A stretch of 64,000 nucleotides of DNA from Pyricularia pennisetigena (GCF_004337985.1 NW_021940919.1:496001-560000); one strand, 5' to 3'; positions 43,859 to 57,304 are shown, counted from the stretch's first letter. Translations and numbers: made by a program. The notes: generated by a model from the letters alone, not told the origin.

Positions 43859-46800
43859 GATGTCCGATCGCTTGCTTTCACTCGTTACCGGATGGGTAGG
43901 TAGGCAGGTGGTTGATTTCCGATCCGGAGTTCGGTCTTTTTCGTCGTAGTCCGGGTTGCTTGCTTATGGTTCAGGGACTCGGCGGGAGGTGCTCCGGTTG
44001 ACTGAGATGAGGGCACAGCTTTCGAGGGCAAGCCCAAGATATCTTGTTGCCTTCAATCGTGCTGCCTTTTTTGTCTTTCTTTCTTGATTGTTGTGTCGCT
44101 GTCGATTGTTAAAAAAAAGTTGAGCTGGACGAGTGTCCGAATCACGACGGACTAGACGGACGAGAGGAAGTGGGGGCTTTTTGAGAAGGAGCTCCGACAG
44201 TGATCCTGATGTATACAGATTTGCCTGGCAAGGGGGTGGTGTGTTGCAATGCAGAGTGGCTAGTGGGCGATCGGCTGTGGTGGTGCTAGATGAGGGCGTG
44301 CCTGCCAAACCCAAAACTAGCAATGGCCCGCTTGGCGAACGGTAAACGGCGACCATCCAAAACGTCGAGGTAGCCGGGTGGGTCCAATCCGTTCGTTGAT
44401 TCGGTTCTGGGCCCTCTGGGCGCGACGGTGAAAGCCAGGGTAGGCTGTTCAAACTCCGTTTTTTGTGTTTGTTTCTGCAGGCCGGGATGGGATATTCTTA
44501 ACGATCGTGAGGTGAGATGCTTCGATTTACTCCGCCATCCCTACTTTCGCCAGAACAAGCCTAGTGATTAGAGTTGCGGGTCCTCCCAGGTTGAACACGG
44601 CTGCCAACCTTGAGTTGCGTGACTTCTCAAATTTTGGCTTTCACGGATTCGGCACGCAGCCCGACGGCAAGCCTATGCCTGTGCCGAAAGATGGACCGAA
44701 TAAGGAATCCGCATTTCGTAAAAATGATGAGAATTCCCATGGTTGCTGCCTACGAAGTGAATGGTCTTTCCTAAGGTATTTAGGAAAAGTAAGGTGGATA
44801 GGATAGTAGGTAAATACGGCGGACAACGCAAAGGTGCCTTAGTTAGGTACCTTACTCAGACCGTTATTAGTTTTTAATATTGACCCACAAACGGATCTCG
44901 AGGAGTTAGTTGAGTTGGGTATGGAAATACATGTAGTATAGTACAGTAGTAAGCAAAGAGCATTGCCAAGACTTGTCGCCTAGGTACAGAGGGCGGTTCG
45001 TCGACATGTCATATTATGCCTTGCACACAGCTGTTGCCCAAGCTGCTTTTCCTACTTTCCAGAGCTCTCTATTCGCTCCATTCTGCAACCCGGCCTTGCA
45101 GTAGCGCGATGCAGCACGTGTGCTGGAGAAGTAGCGCAAGCGAGGATCATCCTGGAAACAGGTCCGTATTCTTTGCCTGTACCATTGTAACTAGCCTCAC
45201 TCGATTTGCGCGTGCCGGACAAGATAAGTTGCCCAGTAAATTACATTCCATGTCTACCTGGTCTGGACCACGTCACCACCACCCGAAGTCTGTTTCTGAA
45301 AACGTGAATGCGGAAATATGAGCATCGCAAGTTTCCTTCCGATTGTACAGCGAGTCGGAATTTATCCAAGCACTCTTCCGGGATGGTCTCGAAGTTTTTT
45401 TTGTTGTTGTTTCGTGATGCCCTGACTACTTGCATGGTAAAGTCACAAATCTAGTAGGTACAGAGGTCCAGTTTCAGCTGGAACGTGACCTTTAGTCCTA
45501 CCGAATCAATATTACTCTACCACAACGTATTACCTATAGTATGGACACCGACTACACAAGTCCCTTACCGTACGTATTCAATCTACAGGGCTGGGACGAC
45601 GATGGGACCAGCTACTTCAGAGTGCCGATCGGTGGGTTCGGCTCCTTGGCCCGCGTTGCCTTGGCCAGGAACCTCACCTCCGTTTTCCCTTTTTTGCCAT
45701 GTGGAGCCGATACCGTCCCGTCCGAGCTTCTGGCCCCCAATTGGTTGTTGGCTGCAAATGGAGCTTGTGTTTGCAGCTAGAAAGAGCATGATCAGGTACG
45801 TTCTCCTCACCTGAACTTTTTACGAGTGTGTGTCAGTCAACCCAACGCCCAGCTTCAGGAGTCAGCGGCTCGACAAACCTAGCGCTCGATTAAGTACAAT
45901 CCGTCGGGATCATGCGGCGGACTTATTTACATTGTAGGGCCACTAGCCCAGGCTGTTTTTGAACAAGGGTTTCCTACCAGTAGCGTCCCGTCAACACGTG
46001 CTCGAAAGACTATGGATGAGTCGCGTTCCTCGGTTCGATGCTCAACTCCACGAATCCGACCTTTGATCAAGACTGACTATGAGTAGTACGTTTTAGGTCT
46101 TAAAGGGTGTTGAAGCCAGTCGCACCTCGCCATGGGTATGGTCGGACGAATAAGGTCACGACTTGCTTCATCTTTGGGAGGGTGGGGGGCTGTCAGTGAA
46201 TCTTTGGCATGGACAAACAAACATGCTTAGTCGCAATTACCTATCTGCCCGGGTGTCGGTTCAATATGTTCATTCCAAGGAGCCGTTATTCCATCCCAAA
46301 CCCAGTCTCTATTTCCGAGTGGCCGCAATGCCATCAATCACTCAGAACCTTCCGGAAATAGGAGATAATATCTACGGAACATTAAAAGAAATGCGAATAC
46401 CCGGATCAGCACGCATTCGGACCTCCCCATCTCTGTTCGAACTTTCGATCTGAAGGGATCCAAGGGCTTGAAGAACAGGATCTGGTAAGTTAGGACCAAT
46501 CTGCTGACCTAGTTCTTTCACTGACTGATCTTAAGCACTTTGTGCGGGAAGCAATATGATCGGACCACGGCAATTTGAGGGTCCAAGCCTATGATGTCGA
46601 GGTACGATTGTTACAAAATCCCAGCCGATTTGGCGAACAAGAAAAGAAAAAGAGTCAGAGAGAAAGAATGCTTCTCGTGCCTTCTCTGAGTAAATAGTAC
46701 GGGTTTCTACATGAAGAGTTTGGTGTGGGTGCTGGCTGTCGTCCCATCAATCTACCATACCTGGTTTAGTATGCTACCCATCATATACCTTAGGTGCGTG

Positions 46801-48335
46801 AGAAAAGAATGATAGACTAGGGGCTTGCATACACTACAGTAAAGTACCCGCTTTCAATGATCGCGATCAAAGGTCTGGATGCCTAATGGCCGACCCGTTA
46901 AATCGATCAGCTGCAAGTTGCTGTCTATACGCAACCGGGCAGCTCTTAACTTCTGTGACGGCGGGCACGCTGGCTAGTCGCCTATACATTCCTACACGCC
47001 TAGCGTTTCCCAGTACGGACCTACAATACCTACCAAAGACTCAACTCAAAACAAACTGGGATGTAGACGCGGACCAGGACAGTTCCACATGTTTGCACCA
47101 AAGTTCTATGATATCTGCTTGTTGATGGATGCTGTGGGTAGTGTCAATCACTGCAGGCTTGACGAGGATTCCAAGCCTCCCGCTGCAGACCAAGCTTGCT
47201 CTGAAAGTAACTTCGGCATCTACTGCAGTCCAATGTCCACGATGCGCGACTGGGAAATCTCTTCAAGCCACAGTATGTCCTGCGTGCGCTAGACGCTCAT
47301 GGCTCAGTAGCAAGAGCATGCATGATAGGTGATGTGTGTGCCTCCTTGCCATGGCAACAGTCGTACCAGAATGCAGCTCGATTCGAGTCGTTTTTCTCCC
47401 TTCTTTTTCGTGCCAAGCTCTAGTATTTGGAGCAATCACTTACTAATGAGTACATTTCACTTAACACTGAGGCTCCGTTTGCTTGATTCCCGTTGATTCC
47501 TTTGTCTGCTTTTTTTCTTTTCTTTTTGCGGGGAAAGGAGATAGCGTAGCGTTCTCGCTAAATTGCTGGAAGGAACCATGACTGCCTTCCTTCTAATTTC
47601 CATCAGATAGCCATCGTCACTCTTCCCATATTGGGCTGTTGGTTACTGTCCGCACAAAGTCAAAGTTTGCAAAGGAAGTGGTGCAGCAAAGCTACTGCAT
47701 TAGTTCATGCAAAGGAAGAATGCAATCCACTGCTCGGCGCACAATCTCCTCCTATTGCTACTACCTGCCTGCCTAAAATACTTTGATGGCCTTCCCTACT
47801 TACCTGTGATGGATCATTTTCAAATCTCAACCGATAACAATGAGAAAACACTCCCTTTGATCTGAGCCTCCGGTCACCTCCAGTCTCTCCCTTCTTCTCT
47901 CCCCGGGGTTGGTATCTATATCATTGACCCAGAGCCACTTGCCCCATCGCGCCACTCATCACTTTCCGTCGCATTCACTTCTCCCATCGTGTAAGCATCT
48001 CCCAGACTCTTGCAGAAAGGCGCTGACCGTCAGCTAAAAGTCAGTCCTTCTGATACTCGAGACTAGTGCACATGCTGCAGGACAAAAGGTGTCAAGGTCA
48101 GGTAGGCCCGCTCTCTTTTGACTTCAGTCAGTTCCTGACCTGTCAATCCTTCAGTTGACAGGGCCTCCCTCTGTCCATGGGTCCATCTGCGTCATTAACC
48201 CCACGTTCTTTACCCCAGGCACATCTCATCATATCTCACATTTGCATCTGGAGCAAAATATTCCCAGCCCGCATCAGCCACCCGCTCCTTCTAAAGAAGC
48301 CCTGACACGACTGCTGCCCCTGTATCCCAGCCGCT
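43859..48335. other. 4.5-kb gene-poor region
   Basis: Upstream of the divergently transcribed bZIP gene and the gene at 48336. Small plus frames exist (44564-44806, 45541-45780, 47089-47292) but lack support from splice sites, signals or recognisable sequence. The last ~350 bp before 48336 are CT-rich leader-like sequence. Confidence 0.45.
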
Positions 48336-50195
48336 ATGTTATTTTCTCAGGGCCATAGGCCGGACCGGGGCCCACAAGGTTCACGGTTATTTGCCAACAC
48401 CAGCGTGGAGGAGCATGCTACTTCGCCTGTTCTCACTCCAGGCTCAGATGCGTCTGACACGCTAAGACCAACCTACACCACCGCCGGCACCCTCTACAAC
48501 CCTGGTACCGCTGCCTCCATTCAAGCTCCTATAAGGCGCAGGCGAAACAATCGCTGGCAGCCGTCACATGTGTCTGAATTGGCCGGTCTTCCCAAATCCA
48601 TTCTTGCCAACCTGCCACTGAACATGAACAGGACCAGGTCCCCTGCAACGACCGCCTCCAGCCTCAAGCATTACGCGCCGCTCCAACAGAATTACGATCG
48701 TGCCATGACGCCGCCAGCAAAGGAGGATGTCTATTTTGAGTCTGGAGACATGGACACGGCTACTCTTTCGGTTCACTCTTCAATACCTCATGACCACGAT
48801 CGGTTGTCGCAGGCCCGTTTGTTTGCCATACATACCGCCGACACTTCCAGAGCGGTATCGCAAAGCAGCAACAAAGAAGAAAGCGAAGATAGCGACTGTA
48901 TGGTCGATGCTGCCGCTGACGCTTTGGCTGCTCGTCTGAACTTCAAAAGTCTCACTAGCCTTGCTTCTTATGAGAACCCTTCTCAGCAAATCGCCAAGCG
49001 TGCTTTGGCACGGGGCAGAAGTTCATTCAAGTACCCCGACTTGCTTCTGCACGGAACGGCAAACACAGCTCTACAGTCTCAAAGCTTTCGGCAACAAGAA
49101 AGGCCTCAGTCTACTGGTCTCTCACAGTCGTGTTCATCGGCCACCCGGGCCGATCGACAGTATGCCGGCTCTACAAGCAACCCAAAGGCGCTGTGGCCCG
49201 TCAACGAATCCGTTTTGAACCAGAATCTATCACAGCTGTCATTGAGTCGGGGACCTAAGGCTCTGGTCTCGGCCATTGATACAGCATATCCATCCGCTCT
49301 GTCCACAGGCCCAGGGGCTCCTCTTCCCCTGACAGCAGGCCCTCCAGGACTTCGTCAGTACCGACCGTCCTCGTTTGAGGCAAATGCACCTGCGGCTAGC
49401 ACTGTATCTAAGCCGCCGAGCCGAATCCACGAGACCGAGAACGGGTTGCGGAAGAGGAATAAATCTCCTCTCTTGACTCTTCGAGAAGCCCACGAGCAAG
49501 ATCTCAATTCTGGCCCCTACATTGACGATAGCTCTCTGCAGGACCAACTTGATTCCGAACCCCCAATAACAGACCGCCTCGAGCCGGCAAATTCAGATTC
49601 CGGCTTGCCGGATTTACTTGCTCGGACATCACTGACAAGCTCTTTGGTCTACGAGACCGAGTCTCCCGACAAGATTAATCAGTATTATCCCGATCAGCTC
49701 CCCCCTGACTACACACCAAGCAAGAAGTCAGATCTCCAAACAAGCGACTGGGAGGCAGAGTGTGTGGCACGCCGTCGTGTTCCCGGCCGCAGAACTGCAG
49801 AGCAACTTGCCCGCCATCAGAAAAGGGTTGATGAATCGTGGTACGCCGGTATCTCACGTATTCATCAGACTATGGACGACGCTATAGCGCAGATGCAGAC
49901 AAGGCAGCTTCTCCATACCATTGGACGCCCAGAGCATGCCGATGCATTCAGCATGAGCGGGTCTACTTCAAGCCACCTGAGAGGGCGCGAACTCTCGTTA
50001 CAAGACGTCATCAGCACGGATCGTTCGAGACATGCCGCTCCGCTCTTAAACATGGCCTTTGCGACCCTTTTAAGCTATGTCGACGAGTGCGGACCAAACA
50101 AACAACGTTCCCCCTTTATGGACTATCGCGAATGGCGCGACTTGAAGACTGCTGAAAGACATCGAGCTTGGTCGATGGAGAATTCAGAGTGGTAG
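48336..50195 (+). CDS. Disordered protein of unknown function
   Basis: Intronless frame of 619 aa with consistent coding character. It is rich in Ser, Arg, Gln and Pro and is largely disordered. A basic patch (IRRRRNNRW, about residues 66-74) could be a nuclear localisation signal. An Asp/Glu/Ser stretch (NKEESEDSDCMVDAAADALA, near 185-200) precedes a short helix (AARLNFKSL). The C-terminal 120 residues look more ordered (DWEAECVARRRVPGRRTAEQ, VDESWYAGISRIHQTMDDAI, FATLLSYVDECG). The protein ends in W-rich SMENSEW. No family is recognised. It converges with palI across 2.2 kb. Confidence 0.7.
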   Translation: MLFSQGHRPDRGPQGSRLFANTSVEEHATSPVLTPGSDASDTLRPTYTTAGTLYNPGTAASIQAPIRRRRNNRWQPSHVSELAGLPKSILANLPLNMNRTRSPATTASSLKHYAPLQQNYDRAMTPPAKEDVYFESGDMDTATLSVHSSIPHDHDRLSQARLFAIHTADTSRAVSQSSNKEESEDSDCMVDAAADALAARLNFKSLTSLASYENPSQQIAKRALARGRSSFKYPDLLLHGTANTALQSQSFRQQERPQSTGLSQSCSSATRADRQYAGSTSNPKALWPVNESVLNQNLSQLSLSRGPKALVSAIDTAYPSALSTGPGAPLPLTAGPPGLRQYRPSSFEANAPAASTVSKPPSRIHETENGLRKRNKSPLLTLREAHEQDLNSGPYIDDSSLQDQLDSEPPITDRLEPANSDSGLPDLLARTSLTSSLVYETESPDKINQYYPDQLPPDYTPSKKSDLQTSDWEAECVARRRVPGRRTAEQLARHQKRVDESWYAGISRIHQTMDDAIAQMQTRQLLHTIGRPEHADAFSMSGSTSSHLRGRELSLQDVISTDRSRHAAPLLNMAFATLLSYVDECGPNKQRSPFMDYREWRDLKTAERHRAWSMENSEW

Positions 50196-52209
50196 ATTTT
50201 TCACCATGGATCACCCCCGGCGGTGTTCGGTTGCGTTGGCCAAAGGAAAATGGCCACACGTTGTTGCCTTTGGAGACGTACACTGTTCTTAGTCATTATA
50301 TTTCCCACCTCACTTCTGCCTTGTGGGTCCATATTGACGGAATATCACGAGGGACATAGGATTGGCAGCATTATGGAGAAACGGACATATCCACTGCGGA
50401 AAGTCTGAATCTGGATTATTTATGGGCGTTTTCTTCTTGTCTGTCTCTCTGACGAAAAGCACCAAGCCTTATTATTACTTTTTTTTCGTTGCTGATTTGC
50501 ACAAGACATTGAGAAGCATAAAAGAGGCGGGATGTTGAGTTTGGGTCTGGCGGTTGTCTATAAAAGTGCATCCACTTTTCGTTTGCAGGATATTTTTGGT
50601 TCACAACTGCAGATATTCGATGGTCAACCGCATTGGAGAGGAGTTGAGCCATCAGTGCTTATTTAAATAGAAAGAATGGGTTATCTGGACTGTTCAAAGC
50701 ATGTTCTGGTGACATGGAGAAAAGGTCCTAGTCAACTATATTTTCAGCGATCTGAACATGATCATTCTACATTTAACCGTGAAAGTGATCATGAGGGTGG
50801 CAGGCCGGTCCCTGGCCTAGCTTGCACCTTCTCAACCTCTTCTGTGAGACCCTGCTTCACATAACAGCCCAAGAAGATCTGCGTGCAAATTAGCAATTCG
50901 GATTCGACGGTAAGCCAGCTACTTAACATGACAATGCGATGATGATGATAATAATCACGACGACGGGGAGGAGGATGTGTCTTTTCGCACCCCGTGGGAT
51001 ATATGCACTTGTCCATCAAGCCCTCATGATACCGCACCCTGTTACCCGATTCGTACAGAGACAGCCTCAGAGACCCTCTATATAGAGAGAGTATGTACGA
51101 AGCCCGCAGGGATGGAGATGCCCTCCGTTTCCATCATGTTGGCCAGCTCCGATTGGATACATGCTTGGTCGACTTGGCTTGCGGGGGACCGGTCAAGAGA
51201 GTTACACCGATTCCGGGCCTGCGGATGCGGACAGACAACAAGTACCCGATTTTATTGCGTGATTTTGGGGGGGGGGGGGGGCTGGCTTGGCTTGCATGTC
51301 CGGTGAGAGAAGGGTCACATTGGTTCTCTTTTAGGCAATATTGAGGGGAGGCGAGAGGGTCCGGATATCAAAGCTTGGCTTGCAGGCACCGGTCTTGCAG
51401 AGGTAGCAAAAGTGGTACCGTGGTCATAGGTAAATTCAAACAATCGAGTACAGTCACGATAGTGCAAGCAATCGACTTGGTCGTCAATGTTGAGACCAAC
51501 ATGGATAGTACCAAAGGCTGCTAGGTGCTGCTCAAAAGTGGCAAGTTATTCACGCTTACAATACTCGACGGTAATTTGTTTCTTCTTTGTTTTCCTCTCA
51601 TCTCTAGAAGCTACTCCTCTAACCACATGCTGCCGGTTCTCATGTCTCATATTTTTTTTTGTCTTGGAATTCTCCAGACAACCCATCCTGGGCCATACAA
51701 GACTAAAGACCAACTCAGACATGAGCTCTCTCTTCTACTCCAACGACGGGTCCAACGTATTAGATCAAAAAGACTCCCTTGTGGCCAGGCAGACATTAAA
51801 AGCCCATTTAAAAAGCTGAATCTCGCCGATTCTTCTCTACCATTTTTCTTTCCATTCGAGCTCTCCAATCATGCTTCTGCCAAATGGGTCTCCGTTTCCA
51901 ACATAAAAAAAGATAACCTCCCGCGCCTTGGCCACTCTCTATCAAGTATCCAAACAGGACATATAACTCCACCTATATACTCAAGTGCGAAAAAAAGAGC
52001 AAAGAAAAAAGAGAAATAGAAAATTCACAGATATCCTGTGTGAAAGGAAAGAAAACTCCTTGATATGAGAGCCCAAAGTGATGTGATATCTCAGAACGGA
52101 CAGGAAAGGAAAATATGAATCAAATTTTAGTTGTGGAATTTTGAATATCCCGCTTCTATCGCGGGGATGCAGACCGTCATCGACCAATATTGGAAGCGGT
52201 AATCGGTGC

Positions 52210-52255
<46 letters not shown>

Positions 52256-52433
52256 CGACCTCTGTATATGATCATGTGTTCAGTCCAAGGAGAGGTAGCT
52301 TGGTGTCGGGGGGAAACGAGAAATCGAATGTATGAATAAAGATATAGAAACTGTAGTCGTGAAACGAACGAATCTTATATAACGTATTTGGGACGAATAT
52401 GAATCAACATAGTAACCAATGGCCACTTGTGTC
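50196..52433. other. Convergent intergenic region with homopolymers
   Basis: Contains a 15-base G run (51267-51281) and a 41-base A run (52212-52252), plus T-rich stretches. The plus frame at 51525-52019 is lysine-rich and low-complexity and probably non-coding. Confidence 0.5.
52212..52252. repeat. Poly-A tract
   Basis: An uninterrupted run of 41 A. It lies about 180 bp beyond the 3' end of palI, on the plus strand. It may be a retro-insertion tail, though no element is seen beside it. Confidence 0.9.
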
Positions 52434-54786
52434 CTACAATCGACCGTTGGGATAAGCGCTACCCGGGATCATCGAAGTCCCCGGTGCCCTGGGCGGGCTA
52501 CCGCCCCTGCCTCCTCTATTAGTGGGCAGCTCAAAATCCGGGTTGCTGTTCAGCAGCATATCGTTGCGGTTTGGTCGCCGTTGTGGGGCTGGTCCATAGC
52601 CAGGCATCATAGACGGCGGCGGTGGGTTCCACCTCGGGTTGATACCCCGCTGGGAGATGCTAGTGAAAGTTGACCTCTCCGAGGCGGCCGGACTCCGGGA
52701 TCCATCCGGCATCTCGTCAAAGTCTGGCGCACCGGCCGGGAGGTTTATGGGCGGTGGTATCCTCCCACCAGCTTGTCCTGGTACCGGAGTCCCACGTGCT
52801 GAGGGATCAGGGGTCACAAACCTCGGAGCTACGTCCTCGTAGTATTCCGACGTGCGTGACCTTGCTGGAGCACCCCCGGGTCCCGGCGAGTTCCTCGGCA
52901 TTGAGAGGTCAGTCCTTGATGCGTTGAGTGGCGGTGGCATCATGCTCGGGTGTACTACACTCTCTGCACCCGGGGTTTTGCTGCGCTGATCATTCCAATT
53001 CTGACGTGCAGGTACGTATTGGGCTCTACACCTAATGTTAGCAAGGCTCAAGACTAAAGAGAGACGGGAATGAAGACCCTAGGATCATCAAATTACTGAC
53101 CCATCCTGACTATAGCGGCTCTGCTCGCTCATGAGAGTCTGATGTCGCTGCAATGGAGGTTGTTGACCTGCAGGCGTGATACCCTGCTGGAGCCCTACCA
53201 TCCCCTGTATGTCGGCATCGCTATCTCGAAACTGCTGGCTACCCCCAAAGCGGTTTTGTGGCATTGGTGCGAAGCCGTTTTGAGGTACCTGTGGACTACC
53301 TGTCTTGGCATCCATCGCGACCGCCTGCCCTACTGGCGGCATAGGCTCTGTTCCAGGCAGTGGAGGGGGCGATTCCGCTCTCGGTAGATCATCGGAAGGT
53401 GTGTGTTGGTGGCCGTACGCGGCGGACGACACCGTTGGTGTTGAACCATTCATACCATAGCCAGGGGCTGAAGGAGGCCCTGGAGATTGTTGCCTCTGCC
53501 CATATGGTCCCTGTCCGGGTGGCGGGCCGTATGCCTCCGCGGGGGAGCCTCTCCTGTCATATTGGTAGCCAGGGGGTGGCGGGCGGCCCCTTATTGGTGG
53601 GCCATAACCACCTCTTGGAGGCGGTCCGTATCCTCCCCTGCCATTTGGACCAGGCCCATATCCACCGCGGCCTGGGGGCCCATAGCCTCCTCGACTGCCT
53701 GGAGGCGGACCATACCCGTAAGCTCCTCTCCCTGGTGGACCGTAACCGCGGCCTCTGTAACCACCTCGAACACCAGGGTTCATGCGCTCCGCTGATGGAG
53801 CTCTTTGCACGCCATAGGCATCTGCGGGCCCTTCCATCGGGTTACCGTATTGATCCCTGGCCGAGGGTGCCCTGCGAGGCTGGTTAAACTGCCCATCCAT
53901 TCGGGTCGGGTCGTTGTATTGCGCATTGGGAGAGCGGCTGGCCGGACTGTTGGCTGTCAAAGGGACCCTATCTTCGCTGCTCAGGTCGTCCCGCTTCTCG
54001 TAAGTAGCAAAGCTAGGCAGCTTATCACCACCCTCGCCGTGGGCGCCACTAAGAACGGGAACAGTGGGTTTGTTCTCCGTTTGGGGCGTGGCTTGCTGCG
54101 CTTGGCGGTTGTAAAAGTTCTCGCCGCTCATCTCCGCGTTCTCTTCGATGCGCTTTTTCCTAGCTTTCCTTGAGACCAACGTCCTTCGCATCGCACAAGC
54201 AACCAGTCCACTGAGCGCAACCAAGATTGTGGCCGCGAGAACCAGATACGAACCCCAAGCCATATGGGGAACGAAGAGCAAAACGTCGACCAGGAAGGCA
54301 AGCAGGCAAATGACAAAGTTTAGGAGTCCAACGATAAACACAATGAGAAGATATCTCGCAGAGTGTGATGGCGAATGGAAGTGCGCAGCAATCGACATGA
54401 CGAACATTATCAGAGTTACGAGCGCGGCGACGGGATGGATGATGAGGATGGTGGAAAGCGTGCGTCTCGCCTGGCTCGGAAGGTCGAAGTTGGCATTCTT
54501 CTCGGCCAGCGCAGCGGCTATAGAGTTCGGAGGTCAGCAGGGTCCAGATGGAATCTACCAGGCAAAAAGTTTAGGGAGGAATCCTACCCAGGCCTTCGTC
54601 ATAGCCAATCTCGATGGGGCTGCATCTCGCGTTGTTGTTGATGCAATACCCAAAAACGCCAAACGTCACGCCGACGTACTCGCCAAGCGGAATGGCTTTG
54701 ATAATGGGTGTCGACAAGACCGAAATCAACAGCAGGCCAAACGCCGCGGCGAGCAGAACCGCCAGAGGTGTAGCCGGCCGTAACAT
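52434..54786 (-). CDS. palI: pH-response regulator PalI/Rim9
   Basis: Three exons, 54588-54786, 53101-54517 and 52434-53031, giving 737 aa. This is the plasma-membrane SUR7/PalI-type protein that assists the alkaline-pH sensor PalH (Rim21) and feeds PacC processing. The N-terminus (MLRPATPLAVLLAAAFGLLL, then STPIIKAIPLG, GVTFGVFGYC) is the PalI hallmark: a first membrane segment and an extracellular loop with two Cys (GYC and RC). Three more membrane segments follow in exon 2. The long cytoplasmic tail is disordered, with a Gly/Tyr/Pro-rich run (GRGGYGPP-type repeats, 53540-53770) and Pro-rich ends. Both junctions keep frame. Filamentous-fungal PalI proteins share this long tail, whereas yeast Rim9 is short. 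Confidence 0.92.
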
Positions 54787-56680
54787 GGCGGCAAGTCAAT
54801 AGTTTCGTGATCCGAGTCGTGTAAATATGGAGGAAGTTTCGTTATTGCGAGTCCGCGTCTTCAAGACGCGGCCAGGGGAGCGAGAGCGACAAGCTCCGCC
54901 AAAAGCGATCAGGCGTGACCCAACCCTGACTTCACCTGAAAAATTGGCGCTTGTTGCGTTACGAGTACGAGTGTAGAGCAAGGCGTCGGTAGCGATGATT
55001 CAATTGAGCCCTTTTTCGAAGACATGTGACTCAACTCGGAAGCACTAAGAATCCGGAGGATATTAATCGGAAGATGTGTTTCTGATCGTATCGTATTAAG
55101 GTCGGTCGTCAAAAATGGACTGTTCGGCTTTTAAGGTTCCGTCTTTTCGTGTCGGTCGCAAAAGAGCTCTGCAGCCCTTTCAAATTCCACCGTCGCCAAT
55201 GATTTTGTTTTGCTTCGTGACCCAAATTCCAATGCAGCGTGTTCCGATCCAGCAGCCAGCCGCCCACTGAGAAACGAATGTAATACGTCCTTTGCTTTGG
55301 ACTAATGTGATGACCTGTCTCCGGCGGCGTCTCTATGGTCGTCGTCGTCGTCGTCGAGTGTTCTGTTGGTTAATCTTGTTGTTCGGGTCCCATACAGCGA
55401 AGGACTTGAGGTACCAAGGAGGAAGAACGGAGACTGTGTGTCGTGGCGGCACGAGAATTTGGGGTGCAGGCCGACCTTGTGCCACCCGCACAATTCCAAC
55501 CATGCTCACCCATGCCCGCCCATGCCCGCCCACCGGAAGGTCCACTTTTTACTGCTTGCGCAACTCTTGTTGCGTGTGGCCCTTTGATCGAGTTAGGCCT
55601 GGGCCCCTTGCTGGCTCGCTTGGCTCAGTCGCATGAGTTGACCGCACCCCTGTCCAATCAAGTCCCCTTCCCCGACTCGATAAAACTGGCCCACCGTCGA
55701 AGCGCCAAGCCTCGTGCGAAACGACGCTGGGTCCAGGAAAATCGCCCGCCCAGTGCAGATTAATTGCCTGCAGCGATGCTTTGTAGCCATTTTCGGTGTC
55801 TCTATCCGCAAATAGTTCTACTGTGATAAACTAACCTCTTGCATGGATAATTTCCGCTATCGGTCCATCAGCCTTTTTGCATGGCTATGTGTCTGCCTTT
55901 TGGACTCATGGCTGTGCATCTCAGTTCTCAAAAACAAGTCATTGACTGATATTTTGGATTTACACAACGAGGAGTCATTTCGAAAGTCTACCATTGTACA
56001 TTCGCAAAATGTCAGTCTGTGTAACAAAAGAAAGCCAGCTTGAAGTGACCTGCGCGGCCCATTTTCAATTCAATCCGGAAGTTTTCTTCAATTCGACCTG
56101 CATGGTAACCTGTTCGCCTGCAGCACTTTTAGCGGAGCGCAAAAATTGCGGTCCGGCGGCCAGAATTTTTGTTCAACATTTCGCGAGATTGCGACAGCGA
56201 TCCCCCAGCCTAAAAGTAGTCGAAAAACGGCATGTCATGTTACCCGGGTGGTTCAGCTCTTGGATCCCGAGGTAGCAATGCAGAATTTTTAGACGAGCAC
56301 ATTATTGATTCAGCGGAGTGAGGAGTGCGTGACTATCACGCGTAGGGTTCTTTACTCGAATCCGCACGCCCGCATGGGCAAAGTTTCGTGCCTTGTGATC
56401 TACTCGAAGTGTATTTTTTTCTTCATTGAAGGAGGTCAACAAAGTCTTCGTATTATAGATTCCCGCGTTCAAGCACCATGCCTTCACGGGTTATCGCACG
56501 CGATAACCCAAACAAAGACTAAGCATCCCAATCAGCCTGGCTTGTCTGGATGATGACTAAACAACATAACTAAAATATGCCAAAATACATTGAAGCCTCT
56601 AAACGCTTGATGTAGTGATGAGGCGGGTTCATTAGTATGTTGGACTTGTATTTAGTAGCGGCGGATATTCCATGGTCATT
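54787..56680. other. Intergenic region
   Basis: Upstream of palI. Short frames only, for example 55843-56043 plus (66 codons with a hydrophobic start), which I cannot support. A CCCGCCCATG motif is tandemly repeated near 55506-55530. Confidence 0.45.
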
Positions 56681-57178
56681 TCACCTAGTTATGAACAGAA
56701 GAGCTTTAGCAATGCTCCCTTCCAACAAGTCTAATTGGAAAAACCGATATTCGACACTTCTCTCTGTCAGCACCTCTCTAATTATTTCATCATAGAACTT
56801 GTTCCATTTCTGGTAAAAGCACAACTTGTAGTTCTCCGACTGGTAGGACTCAAAGCCATAGTGTGACCTGCAGCATGGTAATCAGTGAGAGCAAACATTT
56901 TTGGCATAAACAATACGTGCGAGTACGTCTTGGAGCTCGTATACGCGTTGCTGCTTGTACCTCTGCTGCGCTGGTTTGTTGCTCCAATTTATGGCTGGTC
57001 AACCACTACCAGAAAGGCTAGGTGCAGTACTAACAAGCCCGCCCCCTCAGCTGCGCTGGCAATTCCTTTGTCGTTGGGTTGCATCAAAATGATATCTCGA
57101 GACCCAGGTGATTGGTTGAATCCCGCATCGAGGGATGTCACGACGCAGATTGGTGTGCCTGAAAAAGCAAGGCAGTGA
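56681..57178 (-). pseudogene. Exon-like fragments, possible decayed or unrecognised gene
   Basis: Two protein-like minus-strand stretches. The downstream one (56681-56867) reads SHYGFESYQSENYKLCFYQK and continues to a TGA at 56681-56683. It is preceded by an acceptor-like CTGCAG. The upstream one starts after CTTGCTTTTTCAG near 57158 and reads TPICVVTSLDAGFNQSPGSR, DIILMQPNDKGIASAAEGAG. It is in frame with an ATG-less stretch and then meets a stop, unless an intron begins at GTTAGT near 57030. No first exon is visible; a (CA)n run lies just upstream. It may be a two- or three-exon small gene or a remnant. No function is assigned. Confidence 0.35.
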
Positions 57179-57255
57179 ACGGAGGCATCGCTTGTCGCCC
57201 AACGAACCACATAAGCTCCGGGCCAGGGAGCCGAGACGAACTTCAATCAAGCATA

Positions 57256-57259
<4 letters not shown>

Positions 57260-57303
<44 letters not shown>
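57260..57303. repeat. (CA)n microsatellite
   Basis: About 21 tandem CA units, directly upstream of the exon-like minus-strand stretch. Confidence 0.95.

Positions 57304-57304
<1 letters not shown>

Noticed and set aside
47089..47292. 67-codon plus frame with several Cys
   Set aside because: No signal peptide and no splice partner; the Cys content alone is not enough to call a gene.
51525..52019. 164-codon plus frame between convergent genes
   Set aside because: Lys/Ser-rich with no domain; probably intergenic sequence.
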